Part shown: in pieces, positions 8,837-19,669 of the stretch | Numbering within the stretch: the stretch's first letter is position 1 | How the letters are laid out: every line of letters starts with the position of its first letter | Assembly (NCBI RefSeq): GCF_036884845.1 | Contig: NZ_CP145732.1 | Coordinates: 1,674,001-1,738,000 of the forward strand | DNA: 64,000 nucleotides | Source of the DNA: Pseudomonas sp. MAG733B | GTDB taxonomy: Bacteria; Pseudomonadota; Gammaproteobacteria; Pseudomonadales; Pseudomonadaceae | Direction: 5' to 3' | Made by a program: the position numbers and the translations under genes | Notes under the pieces: generated by a model | Seen by the model: the letters and a program-made list of their open reading frames with translations, nothing else | The model's database searches: none | Told to the model about the DNA's origin: nothing

Positions 8837-8952
8837 TGTGGCGAGGGAGCTTGCTCCCGCTGGGCTGCGAAGCAGCTCCCAATCCATCTGACACCGCCCG
8901 TTCATTTTAGGGCCGCTTCGCGCCCCGACGGGAGCAAGCTCCCTCGCCACAG
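8837..8952. repeat. REP doublet (family tgtggcgagggagcttgctccc)
   Basis: Inverted pair of the gtggcgagggagcttgctcc unit, each followed inward by a ctgcgaagcag-like second palindrome. It sits between the DUF1289 gene and the VUT gene and could serve as a terminator structure. Confidence 0.9.
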
Positions 8953-9013
8953 ATTATTTGTGTCCGAAGATGAAGTATTCTGCGCACAAAACTGCCAGGT
9001 ATCCCCACGTCCC

Positions 9014-9481
9014 ATGTTCTTCCTGATCGCCTACATCAGCAGCGTCGTGCTGATCAACTTCGCCTTTTCCACCGCTCCGCACCTGGACATCATCTGGTCA
9101 GCCTGGGGCGGGCTGGTGTTCATCCTGCGCGACATGGTGCAAACCCGTTTTGGCCACGGTGCGATTGCGGCGATGCTGGCGGCGCTGGTGCTGTCTTATG
9201 TTACGTCCGATCCGTCCATCGCCCTGGCCAGCGCCACGGCGTTCGCGGTGTCCGAGTGCATCGACTGGCTGGTGTTCAGCATTACCAAGCGCCCACTTCA
9301 CGACCGGCTGTGGATAAGTTCGGCGCTGAGCATTCCCCTCGATACCTTTATCTTTTTCGGCATGATCGATGCGCTGACCCCGGGCGTGATCCTCACTGCG
9401 CTCGGCTCGAAGTTCGCCGGTGTGACCGCCGTATGGCTGATCATGGCCTGGCGCCTGCGCAAACAGGCTGTCGTCAGCTGA
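9014..9481 (+). CDS. VUT-family integral membrane protein (possible queuosine-precursor transporter)
   Basis: A 155-residue protein with about five hydrophobic segments (MFFLIAYISSVVLINF; IIWSAWGGLVFILRDMVQ; GAIAAMLAALVLSYV; ASATAFAVSECIDWLVF; GVILTALGSKFAGVTAVWLI). The RDMVQ and SECIDWLVF patterns resemble the YhhQ/VUT family, whose members import preQ0 or preQ1 for queuosine synthesis. The start was placed at 9014 because the sequence before it has no membrane character and overlaps a REP. Transport specificity is not shown by the sequence. Confidence 0.75.
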   Translation: MFFLIAYISSVVLINFAFSTAPHLDIIWSAWGGLVFILRDMVQTRFGHGAIAAMLAALVLSYVTSDPSIALASATAFAVSECIDWLVFSITKRPLHDRLWISSALSIPLDTFIFFGMIDALTPGVILTALGSKFAGVTAVWLIMAWRLRKQAVVS

Positions 9482-9513
9482 AGTTCATGTAAAATGCCGC
9501 GCTTTCTCCCCAT

Positions 9514-9529
9514 GGGAAGCGTGCTTCCC
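9514..9529 (+). promoter_or_regulatory. Short perfect inverted repeat in the purT leader
   Basis: GGGAAGC and GCTTCCC flank two bases, 30 bases upstream of the purT ATG and just downstream of a taaaat -10-like hexamer at 9490-9495. It may be an operator half-site pair or a small leader hairpin. No known regulator is recognised. Confidence 0.35.
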
Positions 9530-9558
9530 TCGATGATCCGCTCCTTGAGGACCTTCAG

Positions 9559-10740
9559 ATGACCCGTATCGGAACCCCATTGTCGCCGACCGCGACCCGC
9601 GTATTGATGTGTGGCTGTGGCGAGTTGGGCAAGGAAGTGGTGATCGAGCTGCAACGCCTGGGCGTTGAAGTGATTGCCGTGGACCGCTACGCCAACGCGC
9701 CGGCCATGCAGGTGGCGCACCGCAGCCACGTGATCAACATGCTCGACGGCGCGGCCCTGCGTGCCGTGATCGAAGCCGAGAAGCCGCACTTCATCGTGCC
9801 GGAAATCGAAGCCATCGCCACCGCGACTCTCGTGGAACTGGAAGCCGAAGGCTTCACCGTGATCCCGACTGCCCGCGCTACGCAGTTGACCATGAACCGC
9901 GAAGGCATTCGTCGCCTGGCCGCCGAAGAGCTGGACCTGCCGACCTCGCCGTACCACTTCGCCGACACCTTCGAGGATTACAGCAAAGCCGTCGAAGACC
10001 TCGGCTTCCCATGCGTGGTCAAGCCAGTCATGAGTTCGTCGGGCAAGGGCCAGAGCCTGCTGCGCAGCTTTGAAGACGTGAAAACAGCCTGGGATTACGC
10101 ACAAGAAGGTGGTCGCGCCGGCAAAGGTCGCGTGATCATCGAAGGCTTCATCGATTTCGACTACGAAATCACCCTGCTGACCGTGCGCCACATCGGCGGC
10201 ACCACGTTCTGCGCGCCGGTCGGTCACCGTCAGGAGAAGGGCGACTACCAGGAATCCTGGCAGCCGCAAGCCATGAGCCCGGTTGCCCTGGCCGAGTCCG
10301 AGCGTGTCGCCAAAGCCGTGACCGAGGCCTTGGGTGGCCGTGGTCTGTTTGGCGTCGAGTTGTTCATCAAGGGTGATCAGGTGTGGTTCAGCGAAGTCTC
10401 GCCGCGCCCGCATGACACCGGTCTGGTGACGTTGATTTCCCAGGACCTGTCGCAGTTCGCTTTGCACGCCCGCGCGATTCTGGGCCTGCCGATCCCGCTG
10501 ATCCGTCAGTTCGGGCCATCGGCCTCGGCGGTGATCCTGGTGGAAGGGCAGTCGACCCAGACCGCTTTCGCAAATCTGGGCGCCGCGTTGAGCGAGCCGG
10601 ATACCGCGCTGCGTCTGTTCGGCAAGCCTGAAGTCAACGGACAGCGCCGCATGGGCGTGGCCCTGGCGCGCGACGAATCGATCGAAGCCGCCCGCGCCAA
10701 GGCGACCCGTGCTTCGCAGGCGGTAGTCGTCGAGCTGTAA
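9559..10740 (+). CDS. purT: Formate-dependent GAR transformylase (phosphoribosylglycinamide formyltransferase 2)
   Basis: Catalyses ATP + formate + GAR to formyl-GAR in purine synthesis, a folate-independent alternative to PurN. The 393-residue length is that of PurT. The N-terminal domain begins with [18 protein letters not shown], the ATP-grasp domain carries [14 protein letters not shown] near residue 155 as the phosphate loop, and the metal-binding end holds [13 protein letters not shown] near 280. The ATG follows a weak ribosome-binding site (gaggac). It stands alone, with a strong hairpin after the stop. Confidence 0.95.
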   Translation: MTRIGTPLSPTATRVLMCGCGELGKEVVIELQRLGVEVIAVDRYANAPAMQVAHRSHVINMLDGAALRAVIEAEKPHFIVPEIEAIATATLVELEAEGFTVIPTARATQLTMNREGIRRLAAEELDLPTSPYHFADTFEDYSKAVEDLGFPCVVKPVMSSSGKGQSLLRSFEDVKTAWDYAQEGGRAGKGRVIIEGFIDFDYEITLLTVRHIGGTTFCAPVGHRQEKGDYQESWQPQAMSPVALAESERVAKAVTEALGGRGLFGVELFIKGDQVWFSEVSPRPHDTGLVTLISQDLSQFALHARAILGLPIPLIRQFGPSASAVILVEGQSTQTAFANLGAALSEPDTALRLFGKPEVNGQRRMGVALARDESIEAARAKATRASQAVVVEL

Positions 10741-10750
10741 AAACTGCTTG

Positions 10751-10779
10751 GGCGGGCCTATACCTTCTATAGGCTCGCC
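10751..10779 (+). terminator. Strong hairpin after purT
   Basis: Twelve-base stem (ggcgggcctata against tataggctcgcc, one mismatch) with a five-base loop, starting ten bases after the purT stop. No U-tract follows, so it is either a weak or Rho-assisted terminator, or an RNA 3' end stabiliser. Confidence 0.5.
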
Positions 10780-10787
10780 GCAAATCA

Positions 10788-10880
10788 CTGTAGGAGCGAG
10801 CCTGCTCGCGATAGCTATTTCACACTCAACATAGATGTTGATGCTGACGTCGCTATCGCGAGCAGGCTCGCTCCTACAGG
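10788..10880. repeat. REP doublet (family tgtaggagc...gctcgcga)
   Basis: Inverted pair of ctgtaggagcgagcctgctc units between purT and the zinc-ribbon protein gene. Confidence 0.9.
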
Positions 10881-10924
10881 GGTTGTTGATCAACCCTTTC
10901 ATCAAAGCTTCAGGCCTGTACCCC

Positions 10925-11473
10925 ATGAATTCGCAAAGCATCATCGTCCCGAAAATCTCCACGCTGCCGGTGCATGAGCCCCGGGCCAGGGCGATCGTGC
11001 GTTGGCTGGTGCGCAAGAACATCATCCAGGAAGAGCTGACCACCTGCGGTCGCACCGGCAATCGCATGGCCCACGCCATTGGCGACGGTGCCCGCGCGGT
11101 GGTCCTGCATCCGGAGGCCCTGCCGTTTGGCGAGTCGGTCAACGGCCTGGAAATCGTCACCAAGCGCTGCATCTATACGCCGGCCAAGGGCTTCCTTGAG
11201 GAAGCGGGTTGCGCCGAGTGCCGCAAGGAAATTGGCGAAGCCCTGTTCGAAAGCCTGGAAGACTGGATGCCGGGGCGCACCGATAACTTCACTTGCCCGG
11301 AATGCGGGCATGAAGACGACATCAACGGCTTCCTGTTTTTGCAGGAATGCGGCTTCTCCAACCTCGGTTTCATCTTCAACAACTGGGCCGAGGCCGGGTT
11401 CAAACAGAGCTTTCTCGACGAATTCGCCGACTGGCTGGATCAGCCGGTCAGTTGGGTAAAAGTGGAACTGTAG
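10925..11473 (+). CDS. Conserved hypothetical zinc-ribbon protein
   Basis: A 182-residue soluble protein. Visible features are a pair CAEC near residue 98 and CPEC near 124, a likely zinc knuckle, and acidic, aromatic-rich C-terminal sequence (ECGFSNLGFIFNNWAE). Homologous genes in Pseudomonas are commonly labelled as a sugar ABC transporter ATPase, but no Walker motif is visible here, so that label should not be trusted. The start MNSQS at 10925 is preferred because the upstream in-frame part is a REP. Its TAG stop lies inside the next REP element. Function unknown. Confidence 0.75.
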   Translation: MNSQSIIVPKISTLPVHEPRARAIVRWLVRKNIIQEELTTCGRTGNRMAHAIGDGARAVVLHPEALPFGESVNGLEIVTKRCIYTPAKGFLEEAGCAECRKEIGEALFESLEDWMPGRTDNFTCPECGHEDDINGFLFLQECGFSNLGFIFNNWAEAGFKQSFLDEFADWLDQPVSWVKVEL

Positions 11474-11536
11474 GAGCACAGCTTGCTGGCGATGGCGATC
11501 TCACGGACGCTATCGCCAGCAAGCTGTGCTCCTACG
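11468..11536. repeat. REP doublet overlapping the stop of the upstream gene
   Basis: Inverted pair of ctgtaggagcacagcttgct units. The tag of the left copy is the stop codon of the preceding gene, so this REP trims or fixes its C-terminus. Confidence 0.88.
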
Positions 11537-11581
11537 GATCTGTGGTGGTAAAAGTCCCGTTGATCACTGCTTCGATAATAG

Positions 11582-13129
<1,548 letters not shown>

Positions 13130-13154
13130 GCCTTCAAGCAACAAGCTAAGCAAC

Positions 13155-13177
13155 CGGGGCTGTTTTATTCAGCCCCG
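13155..13177 (+). terminator. Hairpin between guaB and guaA
   Basis: Eight-base GC-rich stem (cggggctg / cagccccg) with a seven-base loop, followed by a poor T-run (agttgttt). It may let only part of the guaB transcripts continue into guaA or mark a processed 3' end. Confidence 0.5.
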
Positions 13178-13228
13178 AGTTGTTTCTGAATCACGACTGT
13201 TTCCGAATTTTTTAGACGAGACTGAATC

Positions 13229-14806
13229 ATGGCCCTCGACATTCACGCCCACCGCATCCTGATCCTCGACTTCGGTTCCCAGTACACCCAGCTGATCGCC
13301 CGCCGCGTGCGTGAAATCGGCGTGTATTGCGAACTGCATCCGTTCGACATGGACGAAGATGCGATCCGCGAATTCGCTCCTAAAGGCGTCATCCTCGCCG
13401 GCGGCCCCGAGTCGGTTCACGAAGCCGACAGCCCTCGCTGCCCGCAAGCAGTCTTTGACCTGGGCGTACCGGTCTTCGGTATCTGCTACGGCATGCAGAC
13501 CATGGCCGAACAACTGGGTGGCAAGGTTGAAGGTTCTGAGCTGCGTGAGTTCGGTTATGCCCGCGTAGACGTGGTCGGCAAGAGCCGCCTGCTCGACGGC
13601 ATCGAAGACCACATCGACGCCGATGGCCTGTTCGGCCTCGACGTGTGGATGAGCCACGGTGACAAAGTCACCAAGATGCCGGAAGACTTCCACATCCTGG
13701 CCAGCACCCCGAGCTGCCCGATCGCCGGCATGTTCAGCGATGAGCGTCGCTACTACGGCGTGCAGTTCCACCCGGAAGTGACCCACACCAAGCAGGGCGG
13801 TCGCATCCTGTCGCGCTTCATCCTCGACATCTGCGAGTGTGAAGCCCTGTGGACCCCGTCGAAAATCGCTGAAGACGCCATCGCCCAGGTTCGCGCCCAA
13901 GTCGGTACCGACAACGTCCTGCTCGGCCTGTCCGGCGGTGTTGACTCGTCCGTGGTTGCTGCGCTGCTGCACAAAGCCATCGGCGACCAGCTGACTTGCG
14001 TGTTCGTCGACAACGGCCTGCTGCGTCTGCACGAAGGCGAGCAAGTGATGGCCATGTTCGCCGAGAACATGGGCGTCAAGGTAATCCGCGCCAACGCCGA
14101 AGAGCAGTTCCTCAACAACCTGGCCGGCGAAGCCGACCCGGAGAAGAAGCGCAAGATCATCGGCCGCACCTTCATCGACGTGTTCGATGCCCAGTCCAAC
14201 AAACTGGACAACATCAAGTACCTCGCCCAAGGCACCATCTACCCGGACGTGATCGAGTCGGCTGGCGCGAAAAGCGGCAAGGCCCACGTGATCAAGTCGC
14301 ACCACAACGTGGGCGGCCTGCCGGAAGAGATGAACCTGAAACTGGTCGAGCCACTGCGCGAACTGTTCAAGGACGAAGTCCGTCGTCTGGGCCTGGAACT
14401 GGGCCTGCCGTACGACATGGTCTACCGCCACCCGTTCCCGGGCCCGGGCCTGGGCGTGCGGATCCTCGGTGAAGTGAAGAAGGAATACGCCGACCTGCTG
14501 CGTCGCGCCGACCACATCTTCATCGAAGAACTGCGCAAAGCCGACTGGTACCACAAAGTCAGCCAGGCATTCGTGGTGTTCCAGCCAGTGAAATCGGTTG
14601 GCGTTGTTGGCGATGGCCGTCGTTACGCCTGGGTCGTGGCCCTGCGTGCCGTAGAAACCATCGACTTCATGACCGCGCGTTGGGCACACCTGCCTTACGA
14701 ACTGCTGGAAACCGTTTCCGGCCGCATCATCAATGAAATCGAAGGCATCTCCCGCGTCACCTACGACGTGTCGAGCAAGCCGCCAGCGACCATTGAGTGG
14801 GAATGA
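13229..14806 (+). CDS. guaA: GMP synthase (glutamine-hydrolysing)
   Basis: Converts XMP to GMP using glutamine and ATP. The 525 residues comprise an N-terminal class I glutamine amidotransferase (catalytic Cys86 in GICYGMQT, His/Glu in [12 protein letters not shown] near 175-185), the ATP pyrophosphatase domain with the P-loop SGGVDSS at about 234-240, and the C-terminal dimerisation domain ending in PPATIEWE, the usual terminus of GuaA. It works directly after GuaB and probably shares its transcript. Confidence 0.97.
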   Translation: MALDIHAHRILILDFGSQYTQLIARRVREIGVYCELHPFDMDEDAIREFAPKGVILAGGPESVHEADSPRCPQAVFDLGVPVFGICYGMQTMAEQLGGKVEGSELREFGYARVDVVGKSRLLDGIEDHIDADGLFGLDVWMSHGDKVTKMPEDFHILASTPSCPIAGMFSDERRYYGVQFHPEVTHTKQGGRILSRFILDICECEALWTPSKIAEDAIAQVRAQVGTDNVLLGLSGGVDSSVVAALLHKAIGDQLTCVFVDNGLLRLHEGEQVMAMFAENMGVKVIRANAEEQFLNNLAGEADPEKKRKIIGRTFIDVFDAQSNKLDNIKYLAQGTIYPDVIESAGAKSGKAHVIKSHHNVGGLPEEMNLKLVEPLRELFKDEVRRLGLELGLPYDMVYRHPFPGPGLGVRILGEVKKEYADLLRRADHIFIEELRKADWYHKVSQAFVVFQPVKSVGVVGDGRRYAWVVALRAVETIDFMTARWAHLPYELLETVSGRIINEIEGISRVTYDVSSKPPATIEWE

Positions 14807-14844
14807 TCCCGCGCCAGTCTTGAGCGTTTGAAGGCTGGAACGAC

Positions 14845-14881
14845 AAAAGCCGTGTGAAATCCGATTTCACACGGCTTTTTT
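14845..14881 (+). terminator. Intrinsic terminator of guaA
   Basis: aaaagccgtgtgaaat and its complement atttcacacggctttttt form a 15-base or longer stem with a tiny loop and run of T, 40 bases after the guaA stop. The A-rich left arm means it can also act for the leftward toxin gene that ends at 14891. Confidence 0.9.
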
Positions 14882-14890
14882 GTGCGCGGG

Positions 14891-17800
14891 TTACAGCGGT
14901 TTCGACCAGCCGGCCAGCGTCAGGCCCATGTCGTCCAGCGCCTGTAGCAGCGCTTTCATGCTGCCATAGCGTTTTCCGCTTACCGAAGGCCAGCTCGGGC
15001 GTTCGATGTAGTAGCGGCCGTTCGCGCTTTCGATGATCGTGCGCACGAGCGCATTGCTGCGGCTGCGATGAACCAGAAAGGTCATGTTGGGTTGCAGTTT
15101 CAAGGTGTACATCCCTTGCCGAGACAAGAGTGCTTCGATCTCCGGCATGGTCTGTGCCGTCCATGGTGTTTCGATGCGCAGGCGTAAATCACCTCTGGCC
15201 AGCGCGCTGCGGTCAAAAGCGCTGCCACCCAAGGGCAGGATTTTGCCGGGATCAGGTTCGATGCCTGGGGAAATCCCTTCGGCAACGTCTTCAACGCGAA
15301 TGCCGATGGCTTCCTCCAGTTCACTGACCCCCGCCACGCCCTCGAAGGTGTTGGAGTGGGAATTGCCCATCAGTGCCACCCATTTATGCGCGCCCCGCAT
15401 CGCCTGGTCGCTGCGAATGATCGAGCGGGCGAAGTAGTTCATCATTTTTTGCCGTGCTGTTTCCTCGATGGCAGGCTCCAGCGACCCGATTTGTTCCATT
15501 CCGTTGAGCCGGTAGCTGGCCATGCAATCAATCGCCTGCACGCGGATCTTGAAATTGCGGGCCTGCTTGACCAGTTGCAGAAAGGTATCGCGACCCAGCG
15601 GGTCGGTCATGTTGCCGACATCGAGTGCATCGAGATAATTCTCCAGGTCTTTATCCATCGCGCCTGTTTCGAAAAACGCGTCCAGGGCCGTCTGATGGAA
15701 GTCAGTCAGCAGATGTTCCATGTACAGCGTCTTCACGTTTCTATTGGCCAACAGCTCCATGTTTTCGATCAGCCACTGTTTGCTGCCAATGGCGTCATGG
15801 CTTTCACCGATGATCAGGCCTCGGGCATGCTCGAAAATTTTCTCGATGATCTCTTCGGCACTGGCGTCAGGATTGAAGGCCGGAATCGGCGGGCGCCCGG
15901 GTAATTGCAGTTCGGCGTAAAAGCGTAAAGCGTCGCGATACAGGCGTTTCCTGATCTTCTTGAAATCCCGGTAAGCGTCGTGCTCGTTGAGGCTGTCATA
16001 GACGTCTCGCAACGAATCGTCGTCCTGGCCGATTGCGCCTTCCTTCAACTCGGCCTTCAAGTTCTCGGGTATGTCGTACTCCGAGGCGGGCAGGTGCAAC
16101 GGCGGCGTCTTGCCACCGCCGGCGAGTCCGCCGCGCGCCAGCGTTTCCCATTCACCTTCAGCGTTGAGACGCACGGGAATCGAGTCGGAGAAGCCGTGGG
16201 GATTTTCCGGGTCGATTATCGCCCAATGCCCGCCGCCGTCGATGTCGGTCTCCCAGCGAACGTAGTACGCAGTATGGTCCAGCAGGATGGCGGTTGAAGG
16301 GTTCGAGTTCAGTCGATAGATGCCCCGGAATTTTCCGGGTTCGTCGCCAAGTGTTTCGCCTTCAAGCAACTCATTGGCTTGCCAGTTGGCCGGGATGGTC
16401 GGTCGCTGGCTTGCCTGCGCCAGGTCTGGAAGTGCCGGCCAGCCCATCGGCCGCATGCCTTTGGCGATCAGGGCCTGTTTCAGTTCTTCGAAGTTATCCA
16501 CCGTCATGGAATCGTAGGCTGGCCCGAGCGGGGTATCCAGATTTAGCCGTCCACCGGGCGTCGAGCGGATGACACTGTCGGCCATTCGCAGATCGGCGTT
16601 GCGATACACCACCAGCACACTGCTCCGGTAGCGCTGAAAGGTGAACATGCCCGGCTCAGGCAACAGCGCTCGCAGATCCTGCGGGGTTCTGTAGGCCCAC
16701 GGGGTTTCCATTTGCACACGCCAATCGCCTTTGATCAGCGCCTGGATGCTGTCGGGGTCGGTCATACCTGTCGCTTCATAAACAGGGGAGTCCGGATAGT
16801 CTGCAAACTCCACCGTTAAACCGGGATCGGAGCTGATAGGAAGTGCCCGTCCTGGGGTTACGTCATCCATGCGTACACTCAGGGCATTGGTCTGTTCGCT
16901 GATGCCCCGGTAACCTCTGAATGCCGTCATGTTTTCTTGATTGACCAAGGCAACCCATTTGGCCGATCCCTTCAATTCCTCGTTGAAGTTGATCACCTCA
17001 CTGGCAAAAAAACTTCTCGCCATCTGGTTATGCGGTTCCGGGTCGAACGGGTCATCATTGACGTTGTAGGTTGTAGACATGTCGATGGCCTGTACCCTTA
17101 CGCGCTGGGCATTGGCCGCTTTCACCAGCTCCATGAAGTTGAATTTACCGTCGGGATCGTTGCCGGCCCTCAAATCAAGTTTCTTCAGGTAGTTTCCCAG
17201 TTCTTCGGACATTTCTCCGGTGCGTGCAAAGCTGTCCAGGGCGAGCTGATTGACGTTTGCGAGCAGCTCTTGCACGTATAGCGTCTTCACTCCGCGCCGA
17301 GCCAGTTCGGGCATGTTTTTGATCAGGAATTGTTTACTTCCGACACAGCCGCGGCTCTCGCCGAAGATCAGCCCCGGCTTGTTTGTGAATGCAGTTTCGA
17401 ACAGTTCTGCCGGGGCTTCGATCAGTTCGGCAGAAGGTCTGGGGAGAGGAGGCACCGGTGGATGAAGTTCGTAATACGCGCTCGCATCGCCAATCAGAAT
17501 TCTGCGAGGTTCATCCTGAGCCAGGTCGAACTCGCTTACAGACGCTGTTCCCCCTGATTCGGTCGTAAACAGGGTGCGCACCTCGGGGCCTCCGAGCGCC
17601 CAAGCCCTCATTTCGGGGTCATCGAGCCCAGGGACATGAATGCCTTGCGCTCGTGCCCACTCCTCGACGACGGGAGTGCTCGTTGCACTTGCATCTGGCG
17701 CCACGTCCATACCGCCTCGCAACCCCAGACGAGGAATGACTTCCCACTTGCCTTCGGCGCTCAATCGCACGGGAATCGAACCCGTAAAGTCGTTGGGGTT

Positions 17801-19447
17801 GGCGGGGTCGATGATTGCCCAGTGTCCACGGCCGTTGAGGTCGCTTTCATATCGCACGTAATACGCGCTGTCGTTGAGCGTGATCGCGGTCGATGGGTTT
17901 GAGGCGAGTTGATGAATACCTTGGAATTTACCGGGCTCACGGACCAGTGAGTCGTCACTCAGCAATTGATCGATTTTGAAGTTGTCCGGCACAGACGGGG
18001 TGCTGTCTTTGGGCAGACCGGATGCGATCTGTGTGTCCTCAACAGGTACTTCGGTTGCTGCTCCAGTGCCTTCGCCCGGTTGCGTCGACTCAATCAGATC
18101 GGCCATCTCCTTGGCTTCGGCCGCTTCAATCTGCGGGCCAATTTCTTCCAGCGAACCCGGGCCTTTGAGGACGAGTACGTTGAACAGCAGATCAATGCCG
18201 CTAAGAACGGCACCCAGAATTCCGGCTTTGCGTTCTGCGGCGGTTTTGGCGTTCACCGCCTGATCAATGTTCAAACCGATACTGGCGATGCTGGCGCCGA
18301 TCACGGGTAGTGCGACCGGCCAACCGACCACCGCCATTGGGCCGAAGACTTTCACACCGGCGCTGAGGTAGCCGAGCCAGAGTTTTTTGCGCAGATCGCC
18401 ATTGGAAGTCAGCGAGAGCTCGGCCTCGGCGAACATCGCATCCTTGGTTGAGTCGCGCAGCCAGCTGAAGGCGTCACCGGTGATGATCTGGTTTTTCTGG
18501 TTGATCAGGTGATGGTCGTACTTGCTCCAGGTGCTGACCAGGCGATTCAGGAGGTCGGCGATGTTCTCGTCGATTTCCTGCCGGTCGGCCTGGGAGAAAT
18601 GCGTCATGAACGGTCGACGCCGTTCTTTCTTGTTCATCTGCAACAACATCCAGAAGTGCATGTCCGTCGCGGTTTCCAGCACTTTGAAGGCTTCGGTTTC
18701 GCCGGGCAGGTAGACAATCTGCCGGCCTTTGGGAGCGACAAAGCGAAGCGCGCTGATGGCGACGTAACCCGCGACATCGAGGGTGCGAACGCTACCGGTG
18801 CAGGGGTGTTGCGCTTGCAGCATTTGCAGGCTGACAGGCCAGGTGAGCGAGCCGATCGCGGCTTGGATAAGGAACTGGAAATCCTCATCACTCAACTGCC
18901 GCTTGTCCCGCGCCTGCACGGCCTTGATGAGGAAGTTGCATTTGGCCAACGTGCGGAAATCGCTGCCGGAATTGTCCCAGAAGTGCGTCAGCCGCTCGTT
19001 GTACAGCGAACTGAAATCGACACTCCAGAAGTACTTCAGCACCTCGTTGCCATGCAGGCGCACTTCGTTGGTTTCGTTGTAGATATCGGCGTGGGGGCCA
19101 ACGGTATAGAAACCGCCATACACGTCGAGCAAATCGGCGTTGTCCTGGTCGGCGACACGAAAGCGGTGGATCACCAACTGCGTCAGGGTCATGGTGGAGG
19201 TTGGCGTGGCATGGACATGTTCCCAGCCGGTAAAGGCTTTCGAACTGCTTTGAGACGCGTCGAAGCGATGGAAGTAAACCTTGTCAGGATCGAGCCCGGT
19301 GATGGCGTACTTCTTGAGCAAATCTGCGGCGACCTCGTGAGCGGTGTCTTGCAGGCTGGGGCAGGTCTGAATGATGGTGGTGGCGATGGCCTTGAGTGCG
19401 GCCTTGTCGGCCGCGTTGGGTAGCGGGCGGGTATCTGTCGAGCTCAT
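14891..19447 (-). CDS. Giant dermonecrotic-toxin-like effector with two EreA/ChaN-like modules
   Basis: A 1518-residue protein. Start at 19447 (MSSTDTRPLP); an upstream extension has no support. The N-terminal ~450 residues resemble the dermonecrotic-toxin domain family (DUF6543) common in Pseudomonas, including a hydrophobic stretch at about 360-395 (KVFGPMAVVGWPVALPVIG) that could insert in a membrane. After a linker come two tandem copies of a unit: a ~90-residue beta-rich module (about 490-580 and 1020-1112), then an EreA/ChaN/TIKI-like domain (about 677-862 and 1194-1387) and a C-terminal strand-rich tail. Copy 2 keeps GESHD, YMEHLL and GNSHSNTF; copy 1 has GESRG, YVQELL and NQENMTAF, so its likely active-site histidines are gone. 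The C2 domain of Pasteurella multocida toxin is reported in the same superfamily. No signal peptide and no nearby immunity or secretion gene. Target unknown. Confidence 0.75.
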   Translation of the reverse strand: MSSTDTRPLPNAADKAALKAIATTIIQTCPSLQDTAHEVAADLLKKYAITGLDPDKVYFHRFDASQSSSKAFTGWEHVHATPTSTMTLTQLVIHRFRVADQDNADLLDVYGGFYTVGPHADIYNETNEVRLHGNEVLKYFWSVDFSSLYNERLTHFWDNSGSDFRTLAKCNFLIKAVQARDKRQLSDEDFQFLIQAAIGSLTWPVSLQMLQAQHPCTGSVRTLDVAGYVAISALRFVAPKGRQIVYLPGETEAFKVLETATDMHFWMLLQMNKKERRRPFMTHFSQADRQEIDENIADLLNRLVSTWSKYDHHLINQKNQIITGDAFSWLRDSTKDAMFAEAELSLTSNGDLRKKLWLGYLSAGVKVFGPMAVVGWPVALPVIGASIASIGLNIDQAVNAKTAAERKAGILGAVLSGIDLLFNVLVLKGPGSLEEIGPQIEAAEAKEMADLIESTQPGEGTGAATEVPVEDTQIASGLPKDSTPSVPDNFKIDQLLSDDSLVREPGKFQGIHQLASNPSTAITLNDSAYYVRYESDLNGRGHWAIIDPANPNDFTGSIPVRLSAEGKWEVIPRLGLRGGMDVAPDASATSTPVVEEWARAQGIHVPGLDDPEMRAWALGGPEVRTLFTTESGGTASVSEFDLAQDEPRRILIGDASAYYELHPPVPPLPRPSAELIEAPAELFETAFTNKPGLIFGESRGCVGSKQFLIKNMPELARRGVKTLYVQELLANVNQLALDSFARTGEMSEELGNYLKKLDLRAGNDPDGKFNFMELVKAANAQRVRVQAIDMSTTYNVNDDPFDPEPHNQMARSFFASEVINFNEELKGSAKWVALVNQENMTAFRGYRGISEQTNALSVRMDDVTPGRALPISSDPGLTVEFADYPDSPVYEATGMTDPDSIQALIKGDWRVQMETPWAYRTPQDLRALLPEPGMFTFQRYRSSVLVVYRNADLRMADSVIRSTPGGRLNLDTPLGPAYDSMTVDNFEELKQALIAKGMRPMGWPALPDLAQASQRPTIPANWQANELLEGETLGDEPGKFRGIYRLNSNPSTAILLDHTAYYVRWETDIDGGGHWAIIDPENPHGFSDSIPVRLNAEGEWETLARGGLAGGGKTPPLHLPASEYDIPENLKAELKEGAIGQDDDSLRDVYDSLNEHDAYRDFKKIRKRLYRDALRFYAELQLPGRPPIPAFNPDASAEEIIEKIFEHARGLIIGESHDAIGSKQWLIENMELLANRNVKTLYMEHLLTDFHQTALDAFFETGAMDKDLENYLDALDVGNMTDPLGRDTFLQLVKQARNFKIRVQAIDCMASYRLNGMEQIGSLEPAIEETARQKMMNYFARSIIRSDQAMRGAHKWVALMGNSHSNTFEGVAGVSELEEAIGIRVEDVAEGISPGIEPDPGKILPLGGSAFDRSALARGDLRLRIETPWTAQTMPEIEALLSRQGMYTLKLQPNMTFLVHRSRSNALVRTIIESANGRYYIERPSWPSVSGKRYGSMKALLQALDDMGLTLAGWSKPL
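15287..16393 (-). repeat. Internal duplicated module, copy 2 (intact active-site motif)
   Basis: Encodes residues about 1019-1387 of the toxin: beta module beginning near GETLGDEPGKFRGIYRLNSN, then a variable linker and the EreA/ChaN-like domain with GESHD, MEHLL and NSHSN. It aligns along its length with copy 1 at 16862-17986 at the protein level. Confidence 0.8.
16862..17986 (-). repeat. Internal duplicated module, copy 1 (degenerate active site)
   Basis: Encodes residues about 488-862: beta module near DDSLVREPGKFQGIHQLASN, then a different linker and the EreA/ChaN-like domain in which GESH is GESR, MEH is VQE and the third histidine motif is lost. The rest of the fold is retained (GSKQFLIKNM, VRVQAIDMS), which suggests a structural or binding role. 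Confidence 0.8.
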
Positions 19448-19669
19448 TGCACTTTCTTTCCTTGAGAATTCGAATGCCGAGCATGCTTCGCTCGTTAAAT
19501 CGAAGTGCACTACATAGTTATGCCTTTTTCTCGGTCGAAATCGTGTAGGGCCCAAGGCCAACTGCGTCCATCCGCCGCGCTGCCCTTACTGTTTCGCAGT
19601 TGCAGGTGTATCGTATTCGCCTTTTTCAGGCCTTCGTGCCTGTCGCTGATTCGTGAGGTAGTTGAGTTC

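Noticed and set aside
10835..10924. N-terminal extension of the zinc-ribbon protein
   Set aside because: The added codons are REP sequence.
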